Source: Ophiura sarsii (lineage: Eukaryota > Echinodermata > Ophiuroidea > Amphilepidida > Ophiuridae). From it: DNA of 64,000 nt. The position numbers and the translations under genes are program-made. Shown piece after piece: positions 11,240 through 61,390 of this stretch. Under the pieces are notes generated by a model that was not told the DNA's origin, searched no databases, and saw nothing but the letters and a program-made list of their open reading frames with translations. The DNA lies in NCBI GenBank assembly GCA_035610835.1, contig CM069444.1:372001-436000 (forward strand), in the 5' to 3' direction. Positions within the stretch are counted from its first letter, which is position 1. Each line of letters opens with the position of its first letter.

Positions 11240-12189
11240 CAAAGTGCTAAGAGTAAAAGCAAGATATACAAACAGGGTGTGGGCGGGAAACAGGTTATAT
11301 CAAGGGAGAATAACGCGATAAAACAGATAAATAACAAAAAAAAACAATAACACACGAAAATGTACTGGGACAAGCTATGAAAATTGCTGTGCAATAAAAC
11401 AACGAAGATATATGGTAACAATAAAGACTGACATTTCAAGTGGATATACCACCCTTCATCAGGAACAAAATATAAAAAGTAGATAATGAACTAGACAAGT
11501 CCACCACTGTAATTATAGCACAATGCCAGTAATAGATGTTGACTACTAGACACCCAAAGTTAAGTTAAGCGACAATAGACAGAAAATGGCTAGAAAATAG
11601 ATAAATATGCGACAGAAATACTAAAATAATTAGGCCTAATATGAATGAACTGAGTGAAAGGCGGGGCATAAATAATATAAACTACTAATAAATAAATAAA
11701 TAAATAGAAGAAAAGACCTCAAATTAATCAATAATTTCATAAATTAATGAGGAAATAAATAAATCATATCAGCAAATGAAGAGAAAGAAAAAGAAAAATA
11801 AGAAAAAAAGTAATGAGGAAGAATTGCTGCAATAAGAGCAGACTAAGGGGGGGAGACACAAGAGACTCGAGCCCCTGACAGGGCACTCAAGTTGTGGGAA
11901 ATAAGATAGGGTAGCGGAAAACTTTGGAAAACTTGAGCCCCAGACAGGGCATTCAAGTGAAATAAAAAGAGGGGGTGGGGGTCGAACTTAAACCCAGACA
12001 GGGCACTCAAGTTACTGGAAACAAATAGACCTATGGGTGCAATGGACTGTAAAATACAGGCATGTTGGCAAGCTGGAACATAGGCCTATGAGAATTAATC
12101 TTTAATGTTGAGAACATTGAGCTCTTTTGTGTCAAGCTTCATGATCCATTCCTTCTCCAAGATCCTTCTCATGATAATGTCGTCCTTTG
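11240..12189 (-). mobile_element. Penelope-like retroelement remnant, 3' part
   Basis: On the minus strand from 12186 an open frame reads 'RRILEKEWIMKLDT' and 'LNVLNIKD' and then stops near 12093. This resembles the C-terminus of Penelope-like proteins, the GIY-YIG-linked 'LE..WI.KL.T..P.GLN' end. A hammerhead-like motif (11429-11467) and several degenerate copies of a 'ccagacagggcactcaagt' unit (11868-12022) lie downstream. The upstream part is cut off at 12190, where a hAT-like end (cagtggcgtgcgcagg) begins. Confidence 0.45.
11429..11467 (-). ncRNA. Hammerhead-ribozyme-like core of a Penelope-like element
   Basis: On the minus strand 'CTGATGA' (11456-11462) is followed by a potential short stem-loop and then 'GAAA' (11434-11437), the order of the two conserved hammerhead core boxes. 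Penelope-like elements are known to carry hammerhead motifs in their terminal repeats, and a Penelope-like C-terminus lies upstream on the same strand. The stem II pairing is imperfect (G-U pairs or a bulge) and stems I and III were not resolved, so activity is doubtful. Confidence 0.35.
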
Positions 12190-12252
12190 CAGTGGCGTGC
12201 GCAGGATAGTGTAACTATTATAGTGTATACCGCTTTATATACAAACAAAAAA

Positions 12253-13195
12253 ATCCTAAATTATACTGCTCACAATCCTATATTATACTGCTCACAATCC
12301 TATATTATACTGCTCACAATCCTATATTATACTGCTCACAATCCTATATTATACTGCTCACAATCCTAAATTATACTGCTCACAATCCTAAATTATACTG
12401 CTCACAATCCTATATTATACTGCTCACAATCCTATATTATACTGCTCACAATCCTATATTATACTGCTCACAATCCTATATTATACTGCTCACAATCCTA
12501 ATTATACTGCTCACAATCCTATATTATACTGCTCACAATCCTATATTATACTGCTCACAATCCTATATTATACTGCTCACAAGCCTAAATTATACTGCTC
12601 ACAATCCTATATTATACTGCTCACAATCCTATATTATACTGCTCACAATCCTATATTATACTGCTCACAATCCTATATTATACTGCTCACAATCCTAAAT
12701 TATACTGCTCACAATCCTATATTATACTGCTCACAATCCTAATTATACTGCTCACAATCCTATATTATACTGCTCACAATCCCTATATTATACTGCTCAC
12801 AATCCTATATTATACTGCTCATAATCCTATATTATACTGCTCACAATCCTATATTATACTGCTCACAATCCTATATTATACTGCTCACAATCCTATATTA
12901 TACTGCTCACAATCCTAAATTATACTGCTCACAATCCTATATTATAATGCTCACAATCCTATATTATACTGCTCACAATCCTATATTATACTGCTCACAA
13001 TCCTATATTATACTGCTCACAATCCTAATTATACTGCTCACAATCCTATATTATACTGCTCACAATCCTATATTATACTGCTCACAATCCTATATTATAC
13101 TGCTCACAATCCTATATTATACTGCTCACAATCCTAATTATACTGCTCACAATCCTATATTATACTGCTCACAATCCTATATTATACTGCTCACG
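12253..13195. repeat. 22-bp minisatellite, about 43 copies
   Basis: The unit 'cctatattatactgctcacaat' is tandemly repeated with little divergence. Common variants are 'cctaaattatac' and a 20-bp form 'cctaattatac'. The array starts about 60 bp inside sequence that opens with a hAT-like terminal word at 12190. It lies between the SDR locus and the 3' end of HPD. Apparent open frames are repeat artefacts. Confidence 0.97.
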
Positions 13196-13227
13196 GGATA
13201 TTGATGGTTGACACACCGGTCACATGT

Positions 13228-13447
13228 GCACAAAAGGTTTCAAAATATTACAATTTTTACCGAATAATAAACATGCATCCTTAGCTTTCACCATAGAAAT
13301 ATAATATAATGAAATGCCAAAGCTTACCCAACAATTACTTCAAGAGGGGACGGATGCCCTCAAAAGGTTTCAAAATATTACAATAGTTACCGAATAATAA
13401 ACATGCATCTTGGCTTTCACCATAGCAATATAATATAATGAAGTGCC
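13228..13447. repeat. Tandem duplication of a segment of about 90 bp (130-bp spacing)
   Basis: 'aaaaggtttcaaaatattac...ccgaataataaacatgcatc...ctttcaccatag' occurs at 13229-13318 and again at 13359-13447 with a few differences. It directly follows the 22-bp array. Confidence 0.8.
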
Positions 13448-15124
13448 CGCCCATCACTACTGTCGTCTATCCTCTGGACAGTGACGCATCTTTACAGACG
13501 CAATATTTACGCACCCGTATGCATCTTCCGTATTTCTATGTGGGGGTGTATGTGTGTGTGTAAACGCCACCACCTCGAGTAAGGAACCAACATTTGTTGC
13601 TGAAAACAAAAAGCTTATTCTTATTTAAGCACAAATAATACCTTTCCTCCTTCATAACACTCCACCCCTAAAAAAAAACCCAAAACCCAGACAAAACAAT
13701 ACCCACAACACATGATCCCCTAACCCTCTCCCTTTATGTAGGTGAACATTATATAAGGAAAAGTCCAAAGTATAATTCCCTTTCATCAGTCAAACACAAA
13801 TTGCTATGTTAATGGAACTAAACATTTTAATACAAACTATGCCACAAGACAAATCTTGGATGAAAAACACCAGATTTGTGCTATCATCATTTTTCTAAAT
13901 TAGTCGATAAGTTCACTAACTGTGATAATTTAATATTATAATTTGAACATTTTACACATATTATGTTAATCCGATCAGTTAAAGATTTTAGGTTTCAAAA
14001 TGGTTTCAAAAAGATAAAATGCACTATTTTTGACAGAATTTTACAAAAAAACCTGCTACCCTCGATATGTACAATTTTTTTCAAAATTTGTTGTCCAAAA
14101 TTCTTGCGGCAATAAACAACACTCTCGTGGCACTATAGTCGATTCGCAGACATTGGCCGATTGACCATTTCAGTCAGAGGTAACAGAAGCAAAAGAGGGG
14201 GAGGCACTCGAATTTAATCGTAATATGCAAGGTTAATATCGTGTCTTCATGTGCATGTACTACTGTGATATAGTCACCACTATGTACCTAGTGACAGGGA
14301 ACTTGCGGCTGGGTTATCGGCATAACTTTGCCTGCAAACAGTTGCTGTCAATTGCCCATGTATTTTCGATAAAGAAATGTATTGTTATTCAGATAAATTG
14401 ATAAAGGTATTCAGGTGGTCTCATAGCCAAAAATACTTAAAGTAACGTTTATAATCCGTATCTTGGTTGATATAACTGTTTTTCCATTTTAATTTAGGAC
14501 AAGTGGTTTTGTACCTAGGTACAATGTATATAAACAAATGATTATTGAATTATTTTCGGGGGTTTTCTCGCAAATAAATACGTAGAACTGTTATTTTCAT
14601 TTTAATGTTTCCTTTATTCCACGGGCATAATAAAAACGGAAAATAATAAAAAGTATCCACTAAATTATGAATAGGTAAAATGACATACATGACATTTTTC
14701 TTTCGAAATCTGTATACGGTCGATGATGGTCGATTTGTTTTTATTGTGGTGCGCGCTTCCAAAGAGATCACATTTTGAAGCTGCTGGATGAAGTTTTTGG
14801 TTGTCGTGATTGTAAAGCTACATGATCAGCCTTATTCATAACGCCACACTATCATGAATAGCATTTAATTATGGAGCGCAAATAATCATGATAATAACAT
14901 CTATAAAAGTACCGCTGTTTCATCATTGGTCAAAATGGGTTCCTCTAACGCCCAATGGACGAGGTCCAAAATCGATACCGATGCGCCAGAGTTTATGAAT
15001 CTACTATAATACTATTATGGACTTGATGTCAGCGATGTTGCAAGTGGAACCCAAATGCTGCCCTCTCTAATGCGCACACACTCATAGTCCATCACGCTGT
15101 AAAATATATCTGCTGCCCTCTATA
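13448..15124. other. HPD 3' flank
   Basis: No gene seen. On the minus strand the first AATAAA downstream of the HPD stop is at 14740-14745 and another is at 14613-14618. These would give 3' UTRs of roughly 380 or 510 bases. Either is only a candidate polyadenylation signal. Confidence 0.35.
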
Positions 15125-53692
<38,568 letters not shown>

Positions 53693-53976
53693 TTTCGTGC
53701 ACCGGCGTTTACAGCTGCAGGAGGTAATTGATTGATATTCGCGTGTTTGTACAAAGTCCAATGGCTTAGTACAATATGTGATACTAAAAATAGTTCCAGT
53801 TTTTGACAGTTTCCGTCGAAAATTTGGCAAATAATGAATCACTCAATTTAGATTTTAAACGAAAACATGTGTTAGAACTGATCGAAATGTAAGCCAGAAT
53901 CTAGCTAGAACTCAGAGTCCTCCTCCTCAGACTAATGCGGGCCTGAAGAATTAACAGGGGAATTTTGGTAAGGGTT
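53693..53976 (-). promoter_or_regulatory. HPD: HPD 5' UTR and proximal upstream region
   Basis: Directly upstream of the HPD start codon on the minus strand. An inverted-CCAAT-type word (ccattggac) lies at about 53756-53764. No TATA box is evident and the transcription start could not be placed. Confidence 0.35.
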
Positions 53977-54107
53977 TGGTGTATAAGTCCCAAGTATGCA
54001 AATGAGGATAATGAGATTTATTCCGTTGTTGAGTACTGGGTAGATGTGTGGTAGAGCATGACATTGTATTCAGTGAGCTCATTTGCATACTTGGGACTGC
54101 TACACCA
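53977..54107. repeat. Small inverted-repeat element, about 130 bp
   Basis: 'gtcccaagtatgcaaatgag' (53988-54007) and 'ctcatttgcatacttgggac' are inverted, with 'tggtgta/tacacca' at the outside. It lies about 300 bp upstream of HPD exon 1. Each arm carries the octamer-like word atgcaaat. Confidence 0.65.
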
Positions 54108-54109
54108 TA

Positions 54110-56075
54110 TCGCTAACGGATGTTTACCCCATGATAAAAGTACGGACAATTAAAAAAAAAACTAGTATTGCACTGAAATTAACCATAAATCAAAATACCT
54201 ATATAATTTATGTGGAATATATTTATTTATGTCTTTTAAGCTTGAAAAGAATCAAAAGAATGCGTTGAAAAGGACAAAGAAGAGATTAACTGATTTGAGT
54301 GTGTGACTTAATCATGTTGCTTCTTGCTTTGTGCATCTTAAAAGCTTTACTTTCATACTGAGAGGATTGGACCAAGCCGATTTTGCTTCCTCATGTTTGC
54401 TGAAGCATATCTCTGGTTCTAAATAACCAATTGGAACGCAATAAAATGCAAATGAAAGCTTATTTACTCGGCTTTCATAAGACATCAAGATTAGACCCGT
54501 GTGTTCCTGTCCTTTTAAGATATCTTATGTGCCCGGAGTGTCAACATTTTTTTGGGACACCCTGTACACAGGTAATTGCCATATTTATAGATTTTCAGGT
54601 TGAGTAAACCATGAGCTGGTATTAGCCTGGGGTATTTATGGATGAATATGTCCTTCGGATACAGTATTATCTCTTTCTAATAATACATGATATGAAACCG
54701 AATTCATACCACTGTCTAATTTTTTCAGTTTTCACTATATTAGTATTTAAGTTGATATTTTCTGAAATTTCAGGGTTTCATCATCATATGATCATTGACG
54801 GTCATTTCATCTTAAATTGCTAAATTTGGAAGCCCTTATTTGAACTGTAAATGATTCACAAATTGATTGACAATTCACATTTTCAAAAGTACAAATATCA
54901 ATGCTGTGACTCAGAAATAGTATCCATAAGCTTTATAAAATTTTATTGAACAAAGATTTGTCAAAAAATTGTTTTAAAAAATGTCTTTTCCTGAACATGA
55001 ATTATAAAAAGACTACCTTTTGAAATAAAAATAGCTTTGCAGAATATACCACACATTTGAAGTTTGTCAGTTTGTCGTATCCATATTTAAATTAAAAAAA
55101 TTACTGTCCTATTGTTTTACAAATCCTGTGATGATGAAATGAGCGTACAAAACCCTATGTGCTATTTTTTTTAAATGTGCGGGGAGCAGTTAACAAAAAT
55201 AATGAAAGTTAAAAATTGGTACTGTTAATTTAGCGAGCATTAAATTTCGCGGATCTGGATATTTTACTAGTAGTAATAGCCTGCGTTCAGGGCCAAATTG
55301 GCGCGGTGCCAAGAAGGGATGATTTTTAGGAAAGAGAACAAAGGGAGAGGGGTGACCCCGTTTCTTGGAAAACCGCAACAACAACAACAACAACAACAAA
55401 CAACAAGGTATCCAAATTGGCACTCACCCAAAAATGGATGAGAGCTGGGTTTCTCGGAAAGAGAAGAATAGATTGGGATACCAAAAACAACCATGAAAAC
55501 AACAACAACAACAAGTTTTACGATAACATTTCTTGGAAATATTGACACAAAAGGCGTAACCATAGGTTTCATAATATTTACCGATAGAGACTGATTTTAT
55601 TTAGTATAAAAAACCGTGAGAAAATTTAAGTTTAGTTATAAGTTATTTAGACACCTTATAATATCGAGATAAATATTTACTAGTTAAATTTTTTTTAAAC
55701 CAAAGACCGACAATGGCTGTAAAATCTGGAACTATCGTGATAAACGAATTAAAACGCCCAGCATGGCTGACTGAGGACGCACTTATATTTCCTGAATGAC
55801 GAAGTGATATCGTCAATGATTCGAGATCTCTCAAAATCGTACAATCTGTAAGTATATTTCACATTTATTTATTTACGTATTTGGTCTAACTTACCCATAG
55901 GGTGGTTGTCAAATCTATCTGGATTGTGTTTTCAACGATGTATGCTATTTATATGCCATACAGAGCTTTTATGGGGTATCCTGACCTTTGAAATGTTGCG
56001 ATACAGTTTGCCCTTCCAGTTTTGGAGTTCAACATGCAGACTTGTCATTGTCAACTATGTGTAACAACTAACTAC
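54110..56075. other. Upstream flank, simple repeats only
   Basis: AT-rich DNA with (CAA)n runs near 55375-55395 and 55500-55512. No gene recognised. Confidence 0.4.
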
Positions 56076-56320
56076 GAGGGTCATTCAATAAGTTCTACCT
56101 CCTATCTCATAACTTTATTATTATATGAGCCAGTCTTATCAAATATCACAAGATTGTAGCTTGGAACTTCAGCTACAAATACAATGTAAATTGATCTGAG
56201 TACTGGTTGTACTTTTGCGGACATGCAGTGAGAACCAAACCTCGATTTAGTGTGACGAAAACGGATGAAAAACAGCAAAGTATCGCCAAAGTGATTTTCA
56301 ATTGGCCTATTGTAAGAGGC
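56075..56320 (+). mobile_element. Possible mariner-like element terminus
   Basis: 'acgagggtcattcaataagt' resembles the terminal repeat of mariner (rosa-type) elements. About 180 bp further is a short coding-like stretch ('KTDEKQQSIAKVIF'). No second terminus and no transposase were found. Confidence 0.3.
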
Positions 56321-57539
56321 AAAACGTACGGACGTACCTATCGGTAAATGATAACCGTTCTAAATGTCAGATATATCTTTAACAGACCGTAAACAATAAA
56401 GTTGACTGTTTGGTTTGGAAAAATATATGCCCTCTGATTAGCCAGATCCAGGTCAGGACAACCATTCAGTTTACCCTCCCTTAGAGAACCCTGTAAAAGT
56501 CATATTTGACTTTCATGAGAACTATAGCGATCTTCAATATACCGAACTAAATAGTGGGATTTCAAGTCTGTCAAAGAGATAATTTTCTATCATTGACGAC
56601 CTGATTGACTATTTGCACATAAGTAAAACTCATAAAGTGACTATTATGATTAAGATTTAACATTCGAGGCATCATTGTGGCTTACGATGTAACAACGAAA
56701 ATTTGACTGATAAGTCGAATTCCGGTATGCCAAAGGCATAGCAATACATTTGAGTCGATCAAATATTATTTTTAAAAAACAATATTTTTTCTTTCTTTGT
56801 AATTGTAACTATACATACATGCATGTATATGATAAAATTGCAAAACAAAAGTACATGAAAGTGTCAAAATGATCTCTTCTAGCAGCCTAGTGTTAGTGAT
56901 TAACATGACATTTAACGAAAATAAGAATAAAAGGCCTCAGACTCAAAGATAATTAAAAATTCAGCTAAAAATCATGTTTTTAGTGGATTATTTTACTGAA
57001 GATATACATGAATATTAACATGATATTAACCCAAAGACAGTTCGTCTTTGATTAAGCGTTAAATAAAATTCAACATAGTACCAATGTTTGACAAAAATGG
57101 CCTTTAAGGGAGCGCAGCACTTATTCGGTAAGCTTGATGCTTGAGATAAATACAACTTGCGTTTAATTACGATAATCATGAATCCTATTTGAACGATATG
57201 AATGGGGTATTTTATTTATGCTAAAACTGTAAAACATAATATCCACATTCAATTAATCAAAACGCGGCTATGAGGATTTAGAGTGATTTGATCTACGAAG
57301 CAGAAACAAATCAATGGGCTTGAGTGTCAATGTTTATCGTGCTGCTTTGTCATCATTTATATCTGCGGCGGTATAATAAACTTTCAAAATGATCATTGTC
57401 TGTTAGTAAAGATTCAACAAAATACGGTACCATTTACATATTTATAGTTATTGTTACCTTTGAACTCCCTGGTAAAACAGCATTGGACCACCTGCTCACC
57501 GCCCGTGACTGTGTATCGCGGTATTTACCCTGGTTTAAA

Positions 57540-58110
57540 TATGGCGATTTTGGTGAAACGTTCAAGTCACGAAAAATACGCGAAGTGGTACGCGGAGTAG
57601 GGCACGCAAGCACACGCGACGATTGCGTTTTACGCGGAGAGAGACACGGCTCCTGTACACGCACGATGCTGCATTCGTTCTTTTCCGTTCTTTTCCGTGC
57701 AGTTCCGAAAAATACCGACATACCTCCAATCCCCCCCCCCCCCCCCCCCAACCCCTAGACTGGGTACCCGCGTCCCTCTATATGGCCGCCATCTTTAAAA
57801 ATGGCGGACCAAATACAGGGACTGGGAAAATTGTACGCCCATAAAGTGTGCATCTACTCGTGGAATTCCACGAGTATTTTGCATACCGAGCATGCGCATT
57901 TGTACACAGCAACAACAGAAATAGCATCCGATTGGTCCAATTCAAAGGCAGTGCATCAAACGATCGTCACGCGGGAGGCAAACGTGCGCCCTATCGCGTC
58001 ACGCGATTTACAACGCCGCGTGAAACTACCGGCGCTCTGTGGCGTGATGGTGCGTGAACAAGCTCATTTTTTCACGAATTTATCAGCGCACACTTTTAGA
58101 ACTGTATAAC
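57540..58110 (+). promoter_or_regulatory. CpG-rich patch with paired YY1-like sites; possible first exon
   Basis: CpG density is visibly higher than in the surroundings. At 57786-57807 'ccgccat' and 'atggcgg' form an inverted pair, each matching the core of a YY1-type site. An ATG in strong context (aaaATGGcg, 57801) opens about 100 codons beginning 'MADQIQGLGKLYAHK'. A perfect 20-bp palindrome lies at 57856-57875. I do not recognise the protein. It may be the promoter and first exon of a plus-strand gene, or GC-rich repeat. Confidence 0.3.
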
Positions 58111-58768
58111 GGCAGCCATGCTTTGTTTGTCTTAGTTAGGGATGGTTTTAATTCTACCCCACATTGCAGATATTTGTAAAGACCTTACCTTCTTTGTAAT
58201 ACTTTTAACCACTTGAAATGACCCATTGTTATCTAACTAGAGCGCTCGTACTGCGATGTTCCTGGTTCGATTCCGTTCATATTCATCCCAGTGGTTTTAC
58301 AATTGATTAAACCAAAGTGGCCCAGGTGATTTCATGACTACTTTAGACAATTGATCATTATCTGCTTACCGACCATCGATTGTCATGAATCAAAGCTTAT
58401 TCGAAAGCTAAGAAAATGCCCCTCGCATACCATTAAAACTCAAAACAGAAATTCCATGGGAGATAGTTTTAATTTTTTTTTCTTCTCAAAACTGTATAAC
58501 TCTTTTTGTTACAGCCTGTATATGCCTACTTGTTTGACCACAAAAAACCCGAAAGATGTTTCAAATGTGTCTCCTGTGAAACATACTTGTGTACCACGAT
58601 TGTAGTGTAAATTAGCCCTCCTACAAACATAACATACATGTACATAATACCCCCTACATCCATTACATACTGTAAGTGCCGATTTGACTTTATATCAGTA
58701 AATGTGTATAGCGCCCTCTTGGGGTACTAGGGAGCTAGAATGTGAGAACAAAATGGAAACCAGGCCGT

Positions 58769-59158
58769 GCACTAATAAAACTCTATTGTACATTTCACGG
58801 ACATAAATTATGCTAATGAGCTCATTAAATGACGTTACTCGCATCATCGGGTTTTTCCGATGATTGAAATACGTTGATTGAAATTCTAGGTCGAGTAAAA
58901 TGATGTTCTTATTTGTTGTCTGTGAGCTTTTCTGAATTTTTTTCCCGTATTGGAGTATTTTTTTATTGAAAATAGACAGTTCAAATTAAACGTTGGTTCC
59001 AAGTTCAACTGACAGCACATGTATTAAAGGCGACAGCAACGGCAATATGCAAGCAACATTTGAGAAAAAACGATGCCCGATTTTGCAAGAAAGTGTACGG
59101 GGGAAGTGTACGGGTGAACATGACAAACCAAAACAGCCTAGTAAATAATCACCTCCGT
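58769..59158 (+). repeat. Leader of the tRNA-Asn-like unit
   Basis: Nearly identical to 34546-34937 over about 390 bp, same orientation. It runs directly into the tRNA-like sequence at 59151 and shares its first eight bases with it. Confidence 0.85.
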
Positions 59159-59224
59159 GGCGCAATTGGTTAGCGCGTTTGGCTGTTAACCGAAAGGTTG
59201 GTGGTTCGAGTCCAGCCGGGGGCG
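59151..59224 (+). tRNA. tRNA-Asn(GTT)-like sequence, possibly a pseudogene
   Basis: A box 'TGGCGCAATTGG', anticodon arm 'TTTGGCTGTTAACCGAA' with GTT at the anticodon, and B box 'GGTTCGAGTCC' all match animal tRNA-Asn. Two mismatches are seen: A1-C72 in the acceptor stem and G50-G64 in the T stem. No T-run terminator follows immediately ('gttgttactttttgc' has TTTTT about 10 bases on). It could be a recent pseudogene or a divergent gene. Confidence 0.7.
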
Positions 59225-60170
59225 TTGTTACTTTTTGCATTTAATGCAGATCGACAAATCACAGTAAAAATATAATATTGACAAAATCGCATCTGCGCAT
59301 GCTCCTGTCGTGATCGAAATCCACCACACAAGCAATGGGCGAGTTTTATAAGTGCCGTGGTGATCTCACGATGTTTTACCACACACTACTTTCGCTTGTA
59401 AACAGAGATTAGAACAACAGGATGATTTCTATAGAAGATTTCGATGTAACGGAATAGTTATGGTAACATTAAAGTTAAGGTATATCATATGAAATCTACA
59501 GGAAGGCTGTGAAAATCGTTATTTAGGACTCTGTGTGCAGCATGTTTTGTGTGCGTCCGCTACGCGCCTGCCAGTCTGGGAACCATGTCTCCATGTAGGG
59601 AATTCAGCAGCAAAAAGGGCCATATATATCTTAGTAAAACATCTAGGCCTACGAGTGGAAATAATCGGGACGGTAGTAGATGCAAAGAACCTGTAAGCTT
59701 ACAGATCGTCAGCGTACGTCCGCACAGAACGTTAAATAAGGACATAAAAACGAAATTAAACCATAAAGTTCGTAAGAAAACTGTGGAAAATAACTGGTCA
59801 AAGGTCACGCCATTTCGCCTACCAGATTATAGAGGGCGCCCTTCACATAACCAGTACGGCGCATTAGAGTTATGCAACTTATTATTGATTGAGTCATAAA
59901 ACCATGACCATGACCCAGAGTAAAAGTAGCACCGAAGGTGGATCCAAGGCAGTACTGAAGTTAAATCAATGAAGGCAGCACTGAAAATAGAATCCACGTA
60001 AGTAGTGCTGAAACCAGGACCCATATTGAAACTGGGTCACATAGTAGGAGTTCATCTATAAGCGATGCTCAGAAAGGCAGTACTGAAATTAAATCGCAGA
60101 AAGGCAGTACTGAAAGCAGAATCCATGAAAGTAGTTCTGAAACCAGAACCCATATCAAAACTGGGTCACA

Positions 60171-60297
60171 TCCCCCATAACATCGATTTTTCGGCCCACA
60201 GTGGGCCCTCATGGGACCCTTTATATTTTGTCCACTGACAAAATATAAAGGGTCCCATAAGGGCCCACTGTGGGCTGAAGATCAATGTTATGTGGGA
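60171..60297. mobile_element. 127-bp foldback inserted in the gag remnant
   Basis: Almost perfect hairpin: 'tccccataac' ... 'gggaccctttatattttgtc' and its complement. An earlier copy of the host sequence at 60031-60060 ('tgggtcacatagtaggagtt') shows the uninterrupted target, so the insertion lies exactly between 'caca' and 'tagtagg' with no clear target duplication. Confidence 0.8.
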
Positions 60298-60388
60298 TAG
60301 TAGGAGCTCATGTCGCTCATCTATAAGCGATGTAAAAAGGAAAGCAGCTATCAAACGGGCAGAGCTACAGTGCCGCGCTAAGGCACTC

Positions 60389-60598
60389 AGAATACGGCAA
60401 GCTTTAGAAAAAGAAGAACACGAACTACGGCAAGCTGTGGAAAAAGAAGAACACGAACTACGGCAAGCTGTGGAAAAAGAAGAACACGAACTACGGCAAG
60501 CTGTGGAAAAAGAAGAACACGAACTACGGCAAGCTGTGGAAAAAGAAGAACACGAACTACGGCAAGCTGTGGAAAAAGAAGAACACAAACTAAAGGCA
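60389..60598 (+). repeat. 33-bp tandem repeat encoding an 11-residue coiled-coil unit
   Basis: About six copies of an in-frame 33-bp unit translating to 'QAVEKEEHELR'. The unit is a multiple of three and the copies are nearly identical in DNA, so the expansion is recent and occurred in frame. Confidence 0.9.
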
Positions 60599-61078
60599 AG
60601 AAAGGATTATTTAGATATCCAAACAGAAATAGACGTTGAGGACGCGAAGATCGCGTGTCTAGACGGTTTAGACCAATATGAGGAATCAAAAGGTATAAGA
60701 TCATCGTCTGATGAGTTTGTAGCCATTGACAGTAATGTTGCGGTGGAGGCATGGCTGAATAACAGCACTAAGGAAGAAAAACCTGGAGTTGAGACATTAA
60801 AAACTAAGACGTCACCTGATTTAAACATTAACAACTGTGACGCAAACCCATCTGATATTAGACTGTCACGTAATTCCTCTCCAATTCCTTCGGTGAAATA
60901 TCTAGACAAGACTTTTCAGAAAGAAACACATACGCCATATGTGGACAATGCAGTGCACGGTGACAACACACCAACACAACAAGTACACAAAGTCCTCACG
61001 ATGACAAATATTTACCTGGTAGGCCGACTTATTATCCAACCAATACGCCTACACAACAGCACAGTGTATCACCGAATA

Positions 61079-61165
61079 TGCCGACACAACACAACGTGAC
61101 AAGTACAGCGCAGAATATGCCGACACAACACAACGTGACAAGTACAGCGCAGAATATGCCTACAC
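61079..61165 (+). repeat. 39-bp tandem repeat, two copies and a partial
   Basis: 'atgccgacacaacacaacgt' and 'gacaagtacagcgcagaat' repeated head to tail within the gag-like region. Confidence 0.75.
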
Positions 61166-61189
61166 AACAGTAGGCCTACATGGCTAGTC

Positions 61190-61390
61190 ATAACATAACA
61201 GAATTGCCTATACAGCAATACATGGCTAGTCAGAACAGAACAGAATTGCCTATACAGCAATACATGGCTAGTCAGAACAGAACAGAATTGCCTACACAGC
61301 AATACATGACTAGTCAGAACAGAACAGAATTGCCTACACAGCAATACATGGCTAGTCAGAACAGAACAGAATTGCCTACACAACAGAACG
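61190..61390 (+). repeat. 42-bp tandem repeat encoding a 14-residue unit
   Basis: About five in-frame copies of a unit translating to 'QYMASQNRTELPTQ', then more diverged copies to about 61560. A Gln/Asn/Thr-rich, probably unstructured segment of the gag-like protein. Confidence 0.88.

Noticed and set aside
12253..13204. Long open frame of 'LYCSQSYIILLTI' repeats
   Set aside because: Translation of the 22-bp minisatellite. Copy-length variants break the frame.
58235..58300. B-box-like 'ggttcgattcc' suggesting a tRNA
   Set aside because: No convincing A box at the right spacing and no cloverleaf.
60166..60752. Ser/Cys/Thr-rich and Val/Leu/Phe-rich minus-strand frames
   Set aside because: Antisense shadows of the 33-bp coiled-coil repeat on the plus strand.
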